Source: Acidobacteriota bacterium (GTDB taxonomy: Bacteria > Acidobacteriota > Terriglobia > Terriglobales > Acidobacteriaceae). Taken from it: DNA of 39,221 nucleotides. Positions 32,058-39,221 of the stretch are shown piece by piece (the first letter of the stretch is position 1; each line of letters starts with the position of its first letter). The stretch lies in NCBI GenBank assembly GCA_021826695.1, contig JAKAYS010000011.1, forward strand, positions 1-39,221, given 5' to 3'. The notes beneath the pieces are model-generated. The model was not told where the DNA came from and searched no databases. It saw only the letters and a list, made by a program, of their open reading frames with translations. Both the position numbers and the translations under genes were made by a program.

Positions 32058-32539
32058 ACGGCGCGCAGGATGCGGGGATCGAGCAGCCATTGCAGCTTGG
32101 CGGGCCTTCGTTGCATGTTTAGGGCCGCGATGGTGCCTTTACGAACGCGCACAATGGGACCGGTCGTATCGGGACAAAGCAGACGATTCAAAAATTCCGG
32201 CAGGTTTGGACTGTGGCCGACAAGCAGGACGTCTTCAAATCCGGCAAGGCCATCGAGAAGCCGCTGAAAGTCGCTCCATGTTCCACCGGGGGCCAATGCC
32301 TGGGAAAGCTGGATTTTTTTCTCATAACCAGTTTCGGTCCCAACCAGCGCAGCCGTTTGCAGGGCGCGTTTGAGCGGGCTTGAAAGCACACAGTCAAATT
32401 GCAGCTTGAGGGCATTTAGAGTTTGACCGAGCAAAATACACTGTTGCTTGCCTTCTTTATCGAGGGAACGCTTCTGATCCAGAATGGTGTTGGACTTACG
32501 CTGGCCTGCGCTCGCATGGCGCAGAATATATAAGTTCAT
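32009..32539 (-). CDS. sixA: SixA-type phosphohistidine phosphatase
   Basis: A 176-residue histidine-phosphatase-superfamily protein of the SixA type, which dephosphorylates phosphohistidine on histidine-containing phosphotransfer proteins. The catalytic loop is MNLYILRHASAG with Arg7 and nucleophile His8; Arg58 in SSPLKRALQTA and His109 in LLVGHSPNLPEF complete the phosphate pocket. The C-terminus is basic (STKRSRAKTARK). It lies tail to tail with ppx and 78 bases after the membrane-protein gene upstream on the same strand. SixA-like genes often lie with ppk/ppx genes; the target here is not known. Confidence 0.87.
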   Translation of the reverse strand: MNLYILRHASAGQRKSNTILDQKRSLDKEGKQQCILLGQTLNALKLQFDCVLSSPLKRALQTAALVGTETGYEKKIQLSQALAPGGTWSDFQRLLDGLAGFEDVLLVGHSPNLPEFLNRLLCPDTTGPIVRVRKGTIAALNMQRRPAKLQWLLDPRILRAVQAISTKRSRAKTARK

Positions 32540-32617
32540 AATTCATTATCCAAAGCTCAATCAAATTTTTCTTGCGTGGCAGTTTCAGTCTACAGCTAGC
32601 CTGAAATTGAAAATGCC

Positions 32618-33637
32618 CTATTCCGGAGAGCGCGTATTGTCCTGCTCCGACGAAGCTGTCTCTTGCGGGTTAGATGCAGGAAGCGTGGAGGGTGTTTCTG
32701 CGGGTATTGTCTGCCACACTGGCGCAGTAAACACCGCGGTATGCGCTACTGTTTCAGGTTCCGCCAGCGCAACGACGGCCGTGGCCAATCCTCGCTCCCA
32801 GATACGCGCGGCCAGTAGAGACAAGGTGGCGAGTTGTCCGACAATCCAGGCAAGAAGAACAGCGTGAGGCGGGACGGCAGCCATCCAGAGCCATGTCAAG
32901 AAGAAAAATACAGCCCAGCCGATGCAGCCGATCGAGAAATAACCGAAATAGGCTGGCGCAAATTGCTTGCGCAACAGACGCATGGAAGGGAACAGGACGC
33001 GCCGGACGCGCCGGTTGCCGTCGAGGCCCAGTTGAACGACACTGGCTTCGGCAATGTCGAACCAGAGCCGAAAAAACAATGCGACCAGAGCAAACACTGC
33101 AAATGTAGCGAGAGAGATAAAGAAAAACTGTCGGCCTACATAAATATTGTCGGCATGTTTCAGGAGGAGGCGACGGAGGGCCGCAAGAATGGCCAAAACC
33201 GGCCCCGCAAGGATCAGGACAAAAAGCAGCAGCCGGAAGAAGCGCCAGAAATATTCAATGCCGGAGCGGACAACCACGGCCAGGCGAGGTACCTCGCCGG
33301 TCGCGAATACATAATAGATGCCCGCAGCGAGAATGTTGGAGACGACGCAGTATCCCAGGATGGCTGCGAAGGCCTGCATGTACAGGCTGGTCCCATGTTT
33401 ACCCAGGTTCATCATCAGCAACACATAGGAAGAAACGTCGAAGCGGCCAGCAATGCTTTGCGCGGCCAGGCTGTGGTCCAGTACAGATGCCATGCGCGCG
33501 TGGAAAGGTAGGGCTGCGGCCAGGCCCACTGCAAGGGTCGCGAGGTAGACCCATAGCAGTAAACGTTTATTGGCGAGCGCAAGGCGAAGTCCCGCGCGAA
33601 AGGGAGAATAGTTGCGATTTGCAAGTAATCTGTTCAT
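32618..33637 (-). CDS. Polytopic membrane protein of unknown function
   Basis: A 339-residue protein with about six transmembrane segments, for example LLLWVYLATLAVGLAAALPF near the N-terminus, FFRLLLFVLILAGPVLAILA and FSIGCIGWAVFFFLTWLWMA. The last 50 residues are polar, acidic and proline/threonine-rich (PAETPSTLPASNPQETASSE) and probably face the cytoplasm or periplasm as a tail. No catalytic or transporter motif is recognised. Start ATG 33637 (MNRLLANRNYSPFRAG); the frame reaches 33667. It follows the M1 peptidase gene by 46 bases on the same strand, so it may be its operon partner. Confidence 0.8.
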   Translation of the reverse strand: MNRLLANRNYSPFRAGLRLALANKRLLLWVYLATLAVGLAAALPFHARMASVLDHSLAAQSIAGRFDVSSYVLLMMNLGKHGTSLYMQAFAAILGYCVVSNILAAGIYYVFATGEVPRLAVVVRSGIEYFWRFFRLLLFVLILAGPVLAILAALRRLLLKHADNIYVGRQFFFISLATFAVFALVALFFRLWFDIAEASVVQLGLDGNRRVRRVLFPSMRLLRKQFAPAYFGYFSIGCIGWAVFFFLTWLWMAAVPPHAVLLAWIVGQLATLSLLAARIWERGLATAVVALAEPETVAHTAVFTAPVWQTIPAETPSTLPASNPQETASSEQDNTRSPE

Positions 33638-33683
33638 CTTGTTTGAAATTCCTGTCGACGGTTGCAAAACTGTTGAGGGTCCC

Positions 33684-35660
33684 TTAAATCAGCCATGATG
33701 CGAACTGGGCCATAAATTGTTCGACGAACATCCAGTAGTTGGCCAGCTTCCAGCTTGCTGTGCCATTTGCCGCGACCACGTAGCTGTTGTTGAAGTAATT
33801 CGAGTCCAGAAGAATTTTATGGTCGGGATCGATTTCCGCGGAGACCACCTTGGCATTCTTGACATAGGTATAGCGAATCCATCGGTCCGCTCCGTCCCAA
33901 TGCTCGCGTGTCTTCGATCCATCGCTGAAGCGCACTTCGAGCGTCACGGGAAAGACAAAGTCTCCCTTGCGATGCATGGCGACCACGGTCCGCCACGGGC
34001 CTTTGTAATGTTTCGGCGGAGACTTCCACCACTCGACCGGCTCCGACGCGGCATCGACCACAGCGTAATCCAGCATCTTCGTTCCATAGACCGCGTCTTG
34101 AAAATAGGGGCCAAGATCATTGCGTCCGGAGACTTCAGAGATCGTGTTCAAAAAGTCCGTGCCGGTCGGATGCTTGAATTTATAACGCTCAAAATAAACG
34201 TGCAGCGCTTTCTGCATGGTCGGCTCGCCGACGACCGCTTCCAGTGTCGTCAGCGCGGTCGCCGTTTTGCCATAGGTGATGGCGCCATAGCTGTTCGCGT
34301 TGTAAAACTTCCATGCCCAGCGCGTCAGTGGATCGTAGTCGGGTATGCTCAGATAGCCGAGCCGCTGCGTTTCCAGGTCGCTCATTCTGTCTGTATGCAG
34401 GTCGATGGCCGAGGTCTGCTTGCCATACAGCGCGGCCATCACTTTGGCTTCGGTATACGAGTTGATGCCTTCATCCAGCCATGCTTCTTCAAATTCGTTG
34501 GTGGCGACCATGCCATACCAATATTGGTGTCCGAACTCATGTTCCGTGGTCGTTTCCAGGCCGATGGGCAGCGATTGCGGTGCCCACCAACTGGTGCCAG
34601 CGGTAATCAGCGTAGGGTATTCCATGCCAAACATTTCCGATCCCGGTTCAGGATCGATCAGCGTCATTTGTTTATAAGGGAAGACGCCGTACCATTCATC
34701 GAACTTCTGCATGGTGCGCTTCAATACGGACAAGTAGCGTTTCGCCTGGTTTGCGTGCGCTTGCAGGACCAGACCGTGCAGTTTCACGGTTCCCATGCTG
34801 TTCTGGAAGTTTTCATCGACAACGATGAAATGTGGCGAAGCTGCCCAGGCAAAGTCGTGAATGTCTTCGCCGTAGAAATGCAGCGTCTTGGTCCCGTTGC
34901 CATTCTTCTGTTCACCGACCTGCACGCCGCTGGCTCCCACCGTGTAACGATTGGGCACGGTCAGTTTGACGTCAAACGTGCCAAAGTCGGAGAAAAATTC
35001 TGTCGTCGCGTGATACTGGTGGCAATTCCACGCGCCATGCCAGAAGACGCCGATTTTAGGAAACCACTGGCCACCCATGACGAAGTCGCGTTTGTAGCCG
35101 TTGCGCGCAACGGACAAAGGAAATTTGTCGTGAAAGGTCAAATGGAAATGGATGGTTTCGCCCGGCGCCAACGGCTTTGCCAGATGCACCTGCATGACGG
35201 TGTGGTCGTTCCTGTTGCCGTCGTCCGGCGCGGTGAACTGCATCTGCTGGGTCAGGTCGCCATACCCATCGGCGGAAATCTGATTAATCGTGATGCCGCC
35301 AATTTCATCTTTTGGGTAGTCGTGCGCCGACCCGCGAATGCCGCCGCCCAGGTGCGTCTCATAGGCAAAGGTCGATTGCGGGCGAAATGCATTGAGATAG
35401 AGGTGGAACGGAAAGGTATCGAGGGGCTGTCCGGTTAGGTTTTTGTAATCCAGCGTCTCGGTGGCATCGACGGTCTTCTTCTGCGTATCGACCTTGGCGT
35501 CAATGGTATAGGCGACGACGCGCTGCGAGAGCGGCTGTCCGGCAGGGGCATTCGTGGCAATGGCAGTTTGTGCAGCTACCTGCGCCACGGCCAAGCTTCT
35601 AGTTAGGCAGAGTAGCAGACCCAGAAAAAATACAACAGAAATACGTTGCGCTCGGAACAT
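33684..35660 (-). CDS. Secreted M1-family (gluzincin) metallopeptidase
   Basis: A 658-residue exported zinc aminopeptidase-like protein. Signal peptide about residues 1-26 (MFRAQRISVVFFLGLLLCLT, then RSLAVAQ). An N-terminal beta-domain is followed by the thermolysin-like catalytic domain with the zinc motif HExxH in TTTEHEFGHQYWYGM and the third ligand glutamate in EAWLDEGINSYTEAKVM. The exopeptidase GxMEN motif appears as GMEYP, a variant common in bacterial secreted M1 members. The C-terminal part after about residue 560 has the beta-sandwich FVFPVTLEVRFSDGS. Likely periplasmic. Starts ATG 35660, 33 bases after the methyltransferase stop. Confidence 0.9.
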   Translation of the reverse strand: MFRAQRISVVFFLGLLLCLTRSLAVAQVAAQTAIATNAPAGQPLSQRVVAYTIDAKVDTQKKTVDATETLDYKNLTGQPLDTFPFHLYLNAFRPQSTFAYETHLGGGIRGSAHDYPKDEIGGITINQISADGYGDLTQQMQFTAPDDGNRNDHTVMQVHLAKPLAPGETIHFHLTFHDKFPLSVARNGYKRDFVMGGQWFPKIGVFWHGAWNCHQYHATTEFFSDFGTFDVKLTVPNRYTVGASGVQVGEQKNGNGTKTLHFYGEDIHDFAWAASPHFIVVDENFQNSMGTVKLHGLVLQAHANQAKRYLSVLKRTMQKFDEWYGVFPYKQMTLIDPEPGSEMFGMEYPTLITAGTSWWAPQSLPIGLETTTEHEFGHQYWYGMVATNEFEEAWLDEGINSYTEAKVMAALYGKQTSAIDLHTDRMSDLETQRLGYLSIPDYDPLTRWAWKFYNANSYGAITYGKTATALTTLEAVVGEPTMQKALHVYFERYKFKHPTGTDFLNTISEVSGRNDLGPYFQDAVYGTKMLDYAVVDAASEPVEWWKSPPKHYKGPWRTVVAMHRKGDFVFPVTLEVRFSDGSKTREHWDGADRWIRYTYVKNAKVVSAEIDPDHKILLDSNYFNNSYVVAANGTASWKLANYWMFVEQFMAQFASWLI

Positions 35661-35693
35661 GCGGGAATTGTAACGCCGAATTGCAAAAGTCGC

Positions 35694-36374
35694 CTATAAA
35701 ACCTTTCGCTCCCACATTTCCGCGACCAGCAGACCACCTAGAAATTCGGCCTGTTCGCGGCGTTCAAAGCCGTGGCGAGACAGGGCCCCTGCATAGTCGG
35801 GAATTTCTTTCACCTGTAAATGCGTCATCTTTGCGAAAGCAAAATATAAAAAGCGGATGAGCCATCGTCCGCAGATACGCCACAAACCGGCCCGGGGGAT
35901 GGCAAACTCGGACACCAGCCAGCGCGCGCGCTGAGTCAGGTGCGGCGAGATGCGTTCGATCAGGTCCTCTACCTCGTCGTCAGTCAGGCAATCGAGAAAA
36001 AAATGCGAGGCAACCAGGTCGTAATCCGTTCCAGTGGGGGAAAAGCGGCGCAGATCATCGTGGACAGTTCGCACTTGCTGACTTGCTTGTGGAGAAACAC
36101 GATCGACGCGTTTCCGAAGCTGGGACAGCATGGAAGTGCTGGCATCGACCGCGTCAATCTGGATGTTCGCATTGATGGAAACTAACCTAGCGGTAAATCG
36201 CCCGTCCCCGTCGCCAAGAATGAGCGCGTTCTGAGCATCCCGGCATTGCGTTACAAAGCGGAAGCGGCATCGTTCGAGCATTGGTCCAAAGCTGAGGTAT
36301 TCCATCCAGCGATAGATTCTCGCCAGCGGGTTGAAATTCGGGCTGTCGAAATGAGGCGTTTCATGAGACGGCAT
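35694..36374 (-). CDS. Class I SAM-dependent methyltransferase
   Basis: A 226-residue Rossmann-fold methyltransferase. The SAM-binding loop is ALILGDGDGRFTARLVS (a GxGxG variant, about residues 51-67); the acidic end of strand two is IDAVDASTSMLSQLRKRV; motif IV region is YDLVASHFFLDCLTDDEVED. The N-terminus FNPLARIYRWMEYLSFGPML resembles methyltransferases acting on membrane quinones or lipids, but the substrate is unknown. Its ATG (36374) directly abuts the stop of the upstream UbiA-like gene with no spacing, indicating translational coupling and a shared pathway. Confidence 0.83.
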   Translation of the reverse strand: MPSHETPHFDSPNFNPLARIYRWMEYLSFGPMLERCRFRFVTQCRDAQNALILGDGDGRFTARLVSINANIQIDAVDASTSMLSQLRKRVDRVSPQASQQVRTVHDDLRRFSPTGTDYDLVASHFFLDCLTDDEVEDLIERISPHLTQRARWLVSEFAIPRAGLWRICGRWLIRFLYFAFAKMTHLQVKEIPDYAGALSRHGFERREQAEFLGGLLVAEMWERKVL

Positions 36375-37328
36375 CTAGCGCACGCGCAATAGAAATAGCA
36401 GTGGGGTGAGCAGCGCGGCATCGGCGGCAATGCGCAGCGAGAGCACGCTGAATCGATGGCTGTTGCGGATCAGCACGAGAAATAAGAGGGCACTCGCGGT
36501 AACGGCGGCGAACAGCGGCCAGAGATCAGTCTGTGCGGTGTCCAGAGCAAATATAAAACTTAGAAGGCCGACCGAGCCAGCAAAACCGGTAAGGTGCTCG
36601 CCCAAAAATTCAGTGAGTCCGCGACTGCGTGTTTTCTCTTTGGAATGTGCATGGCCTGCCAGAATGGTATGCGTGATTTCCTGAGAGTCTTCAGCGTCCT
36701 CCCACACCTGTATGGCAACACAATTGAGCCAGCACGCAGCTCCAAATGTGAAGACGGATGCCGTCAGAATACTGCGATGCTCCGCCAGCCGGGCCCACGT
36801 TGGGATGGCGGTTGCGATGGCAAACAAAAAACCGACGGCGAGTTCCTTTGGAAACCAGCGAGCATAGCCAGAATGCCGCGCATTGGAATGTGGGCCATGA
36901 ATCAGCAGAAAATACACCACTCCGATCAGACCAAGGAAGAAATCATCGGTCCGTACGGAACGTTGTGCACGATGCAGGACCAAATATGCCAGCGGAATTG
37001 CAGCCAGCAGCCACGCGATGGTAAATGGTTTGCGATGGCGCAGGTAAAACCAGTGACGGTCACGCAGGTCGGAAGTTTCGGTCGGTCCCCATCCGTCCAA
37101 AAGACGGTCTGCGACGTAAACGCACCATGTACCGAGGGCCAGTGTGGGTAAAGCGACCCAGGAAAAATTCAGTCCGAATACAGCAGCGAAAAACCAACAC
37201 CACAGAATGGCAACTGTAGGCGCATCCAGGCTGAGCAGGTGCCACCATACCCACGGGGCGCGGCCAAGTCGTGTGAGGGTTCGATATTCCGCGCGCGTCT
37301 CAATGAGCGTGGGTTGGCAACTGGGCAC
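36375..37328 (-). CDS. Polytopic membrane protein, possibly UbiA-like
   Basis: A 317-residue protein with seven to eight transmembrane segments. The segment TWCVYVADRLLDGWGPTETS followed by DLRDRHWFYLRHRKP places an aspartate-rich DxxxD-type motif after a membrane helix, as in UbiA-family prenyltransferases (NDxxDxxxD); a second acidic stretch, VWEDAEDSQEIT, follows helix five. Neither motif is canonical, so prenyl transfer is a hypothesis. The start is GTG 37328, preceded by AAGGAA about 11 bases upstream. Its stop abuts the methyltransferase ATG. Together they could build or modify a quinone-like or other prenylated lipid. Confidence 0.65.
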   Translation of the reverse strand: MPSCQPTLIETRAEYRTLTRLGRAPWVWWHLLSLDAPTVAILWCWFFAAVFGLNFSWVALPTLALGTWCVYVADRLLDGWGPTETSDLRDRHWFYLRHRKPFTIAWLLAAIPLAYLVLHRAQRSVRTDDFFLGLIGVVYFLLIHGPHSNARHSGYARWFPKELAVGFLFAIATAIPTWARLAEHRSILTASVFTFGAACWLNCVAIQVWEDAEDSQEITHTILAGHAHSKEKTRSRGLTEFLGEHLTGFAGSVGLLSFIFALDTAQTDLWPLFAAVTASALLFLVLIRNSHRFSVLSLRIAADAALLTPLLFLLRVR

Positions 37329-37346
37329 GATAAGAATTTCCTTGGG

Positions 37347-37552
37347 GCGGATTCACAGATACTGTAGTCGAAGATAAGATGTGTCATTCTGAGGCCGCTG
37401 CGGCGACCGAAGAATCCAGAGGGTGTTTACTTCATAATTTCCGCTATCACCCTCTGGATTCTTCACTTCGGTCGTGTCGCCTCGGCGACCGACCTCTGTT
37501 CAGAATGACTGTTTTTAACATCCGGCTACACTGACCATCAATCCACACTAGA
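37347..37552. repeat. Palindromic intergenic element, copy F (long form)
   Basis: A 206-base element starting GCGGATTCACAGATACTG and ending CCATCAATCCACACTAGA. Inner ends GTCATTCTGA and TCAGAATGAC enclose GAAGAATCCAGAGGG and CCCTCTGGATTCTTC as a long stem. It fills nearly all of the 296 bases between ppk1 (stop at 37625) and the GTG start of the next minus-strand gene; only about 20 bases before that start are left, so the gene's promoter must lie in or before the element. Confidence 0.8.
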
Positions 37553-37624
37553 TTGTCGGCACGTACTGTTCCATGGTATTCGACGCAGAGCGGGAGGTCC
37601 GCGTTTCTAAATTACCGTCGCTCT

Positions 37625-39221
37625 TTATTCCTTCAGAGTCAGTACAAGCTTCGCGTTGGAGGCAACTGCTTTGCTGGCAGTCGCCCTGCCTTTTTTCGCC
37701 TTGTTTGCGGTTGGTGGAGGCGAAGCTGTGCTGGGTTGCTTTGAAAAAGTATCGGTAGTCGCATGTGCTGGAATGTCCTTCAGTGTGGCTTTGCCTTCCG
37801 CCAGACGAATCAGAAATTCCTGTGCCTGGAATGCCGGCTGAAGATTGCCTGTTTGCGCTCTGGCGTCCACATAGGAACCCGTGGGAAGCAGCAGACGCGC
37901 CTGCACATTGTCCGCAAGATAGGCTGCCAGGATCTCCTCGCGAATGCGTTGCCGCAGTTGTGGGTCTAAAACTGGAAAGGCGACCTCGCAGCGCTCAAAC
38001 AGATTGCGGGGCATCCAGTCGGCGCTGCCGCAGTAAATTTCTTCCTCGCCGCCGTTCTGGAAGTAATAGACGCGGCTGTGTTCCAGGAACCTGCCTACAA
38101 TGGACCGCACGCGAATGTTCTCACTCATGCCTTTGACCCCGGGGCGGAGCGCGCAGATGCCGCGCACGATCAGGTCAACCTGCACACCAGCCTGGGAGGC
38201 AGCGTACAAAGCTTCGATGATGCTGTGATCCAGCAGGGAATTCATTTTGGCGATGATGTGTGCCGGGCGTCCCTCAGCGGCGTGTTGCGCTTCGCGATGG
38301 ATCCGCTGCGCAAAGCCCTCGGCAAGGTTCAGCGGCGCGGCCAAAAGCGGGAGGTAGTCGTCGGACTCCGCGTGGGCGGTCAAATAATTGAATACGCTGT
38401 GGACCGCATTCGCGATCGTGGGATTCGCCGTAAGCAGGCTGATGTCCGTATAGAACAGCGCAGTCTCCGCGTTGTAGTTCCCCGTACCCAGATGCGCGTA
38501 TTGCCGGATGACGCCATCCTCCGGGTCGCGGCGGATCAGCAACGCCAGCTTGCAGTGGGTCTTGAGGCCCACGATACCGTGAAACACCTGGACGCCAGCG
38601 TCTTCCAGATCGCGCGCCCAGCGGATGTTCGATGCTTCGTCGAAGCGAGCCATCAACTCGACGACAACTGTCACCTCTTTACTTTGCGCCGCTTCGCGCA
38701 GGGCCTGAAAAATCGGCGAATTGGCGCTTGTCCTGTAGAGGGTCTGCTTGATGGAAAGGACTGTTGGGTCCTCGGCTGCGGCCCGGATAAAATCCACAAC
38801 GGTGTCGTAGGAGTCATAGGGGTGGTGGAGCAGAATGTCCCCGCGACGAATCTCATCGAACAGGTTGACGGATTCGCGATGCAGCCGCAGGCCGCGCGCG
38901 ACAAACGGCGGATATTTCAGCTCGGGTCGCGAGGTTTTTGTATATAGATTCATGAGGCGTAAAAGATTCACCGGCCCGTCGGTGTAGAATATCTGAAAAT
39001 CATCCAGTTCAAAATTTGCCCGCAGCCGTTCGACGATTTCTGGAGAAGCATCGCTCTCAATCTCCAGCCGGACGGCATCGCCCTTGCGCCGGTTGTGCAA
39101 TTCGCTGCGTACGCTTTCGAGCAGGCTCCGCGTCTCTTCTTCCTGTAGATACAAGTTGCTGTTACGCGTGACGCGAAAGGCGGTCCGCGATAGAAACTCG
39201 TATCCGCGATACATGGCGGCA
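37625..39221 (-). CDS. ppk: Polyphosphate kinase 1, N-terminus cut by window edge
   Basis: 531 residues visible; the frame remains open at the right edge. Full PPK1 is about 690-720 residues, so the N-terminal domain and part of the head domain are missing. PPK1 polymerises the gamma-phosphate of ATP into polyphosphate at the membrane. Seen are the FRVTRNSNLYL boundary, DGPVNLLRLMNLY, DPTVLSIKQTLYRTSANSPI, the autophosphorylated histidine region GIVGLKTHCKLALLIRRD (KTHxK), QYAHLGTGNYN, and SADWMPRNLFERCEVAFPV. The C-terminal 50 residues form an alanine/lysine-rich tail (TANKAKKGRATASKAVASNA) beyond the family core. The ATG at 39214 is internal, not the start. Confidence 0.94.
   Translation of the reverse strand, partial: AAMYRGYEFLSRTAFRVTRNSNLYLQEEETRSLLESVRSELHNRRKGDAVRLEIESDASPEIVERLRANFELDDFQIFYTDGPVNLLRLMNLYTKTSRPELKYPPFVARGLRLHRESVNLFDEIRRGDILLHHPYDSYDTVVDFIRAAAEDPTVLSIKQTLYRTSANSPIFQALREAAQSKEVTVVVELMARFDEASNIRWARDLEDAGVQVFHGIVGLKTHCKLALLIRRDPEDGVIRQYAHLGTGNYNAETALFYTDISLLTANPTIANAVHSVFNYLTAHAESDDYLPLLAAPLNLAEGFAQRIHREAQHAAEGRPAHIIAKMNSLLDHSIIEALYAASQAGVQVDLIVRGICALRPGVKGMSENIRVRSIVGRFLEHSRVYYFQNGGEEEIYCGSADWMPRNLFERCEVAFPVLDPQLRQRIREEILAAYLADNVQARLLLPTGSYVDARAQTGNLQPAFQAQEFLIRLAEGKATLKDIPAHATTDTFSKQPSTASPPPTANKAKKGRATASKAVASNAKLVLTLKE

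Noticed and set aside
33717-35438. A 573-residue plus-strand open frame
   Set aside because: It is fully antisense to the secreted M1 peptidase, whose zinc motif and signal peptide are clear.

Overview
The window looks like chromosomal DNA of an Acidobacteriota bacterium, most likely class Terriglobia (Acidobacteriaceae-like). This is inferred from the gene mix: a secreted DUF1080 glycosidase-like protein, a large secreted GH38 mannosidase, a stand-alone nuoI, a one-polypeptide MetH, CtaA-type heme A synthase and a heptose/LPS cluster. It also fits two intergenic repeat types that I associate from memory with this group: REP hairpins with the tail CCGGGTGCCCCA, and larger palindromic elements bordered by GTCATTCTGA. 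Heptose genes and SusD-free secreted enzymes indicate a Gram-negative envelope. Most of the window is ordinary, densely coding chromosome.

Layout. 1-4.5 kb is the accessory part. It holds a frameshifted small membrane gene, a VapBC-type toxin-antitoxin pair with tandem operators, a transposase remnant, fragments of a RAYT (REP-associated tyrosine transposase) gene, a DUF1080 protein, and an intact rayT flanked by inverted REPs. That rayT carries a REP copy in frame inside its own coding sequence. 4.5-8.2 kb, minus strand, is an LPS inner-core operon: GT9 heptosyltransferase-like gene, hldE, hldD. 8.2-13.2 kb, plus strand, carries a stand-alone nuoI with an apparently leaderless promoter, a secreted PPC/DUF296 protein and metH. 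13.5-15.2 kb has a cytosolic-looking glucosaminidase-domain protein and a convergent class I aminotransferase.

15.4-19.3 kb is the high-affinity phosphate operon pstSCAB, with a repeat hairpin between pstS and pstC and a possible Pho box upstream; no phoU or phoBR is present. 19.5-28.2 kb holds a MATE exporter, galK, a GH38 alpha-mannosidase, an M24-fold protein that has lost most metal ligands, and ctaA. 28.4-32.5 kb holds an ArnT-like GT39, a Ppx/GppA phosphatase and a SixA-type phosphohistidine phosphatase. 32.6-37.3 kb, minus strand, is a tight four-gene run: a polytopic membrane protein of possible UbiA-like type, a class I methyltransferase, a secreted M1 metallopeptidase and a second polytopic membrane protein. 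37.6 kb to the end is polyphosphate kinase 1, cut by the window edge.

Functional links: phosphate uptake (pst), polyphosphate synthesis (ppk1) and polyphosphate/ppGpp turnover (ppx) lie within 24 kb. Six copies of one palindromic repeat family sit in intergenic spaces, usually right behind a gene. The strongest candidate for something new is the REP/RAYT region: an element that has apparently inserted into its own mobilising gene without breaking the frame, with shed copies of the rayT 3' end nearby. I did not find a convincing unknown multi-gene defence or biosynthetic system.
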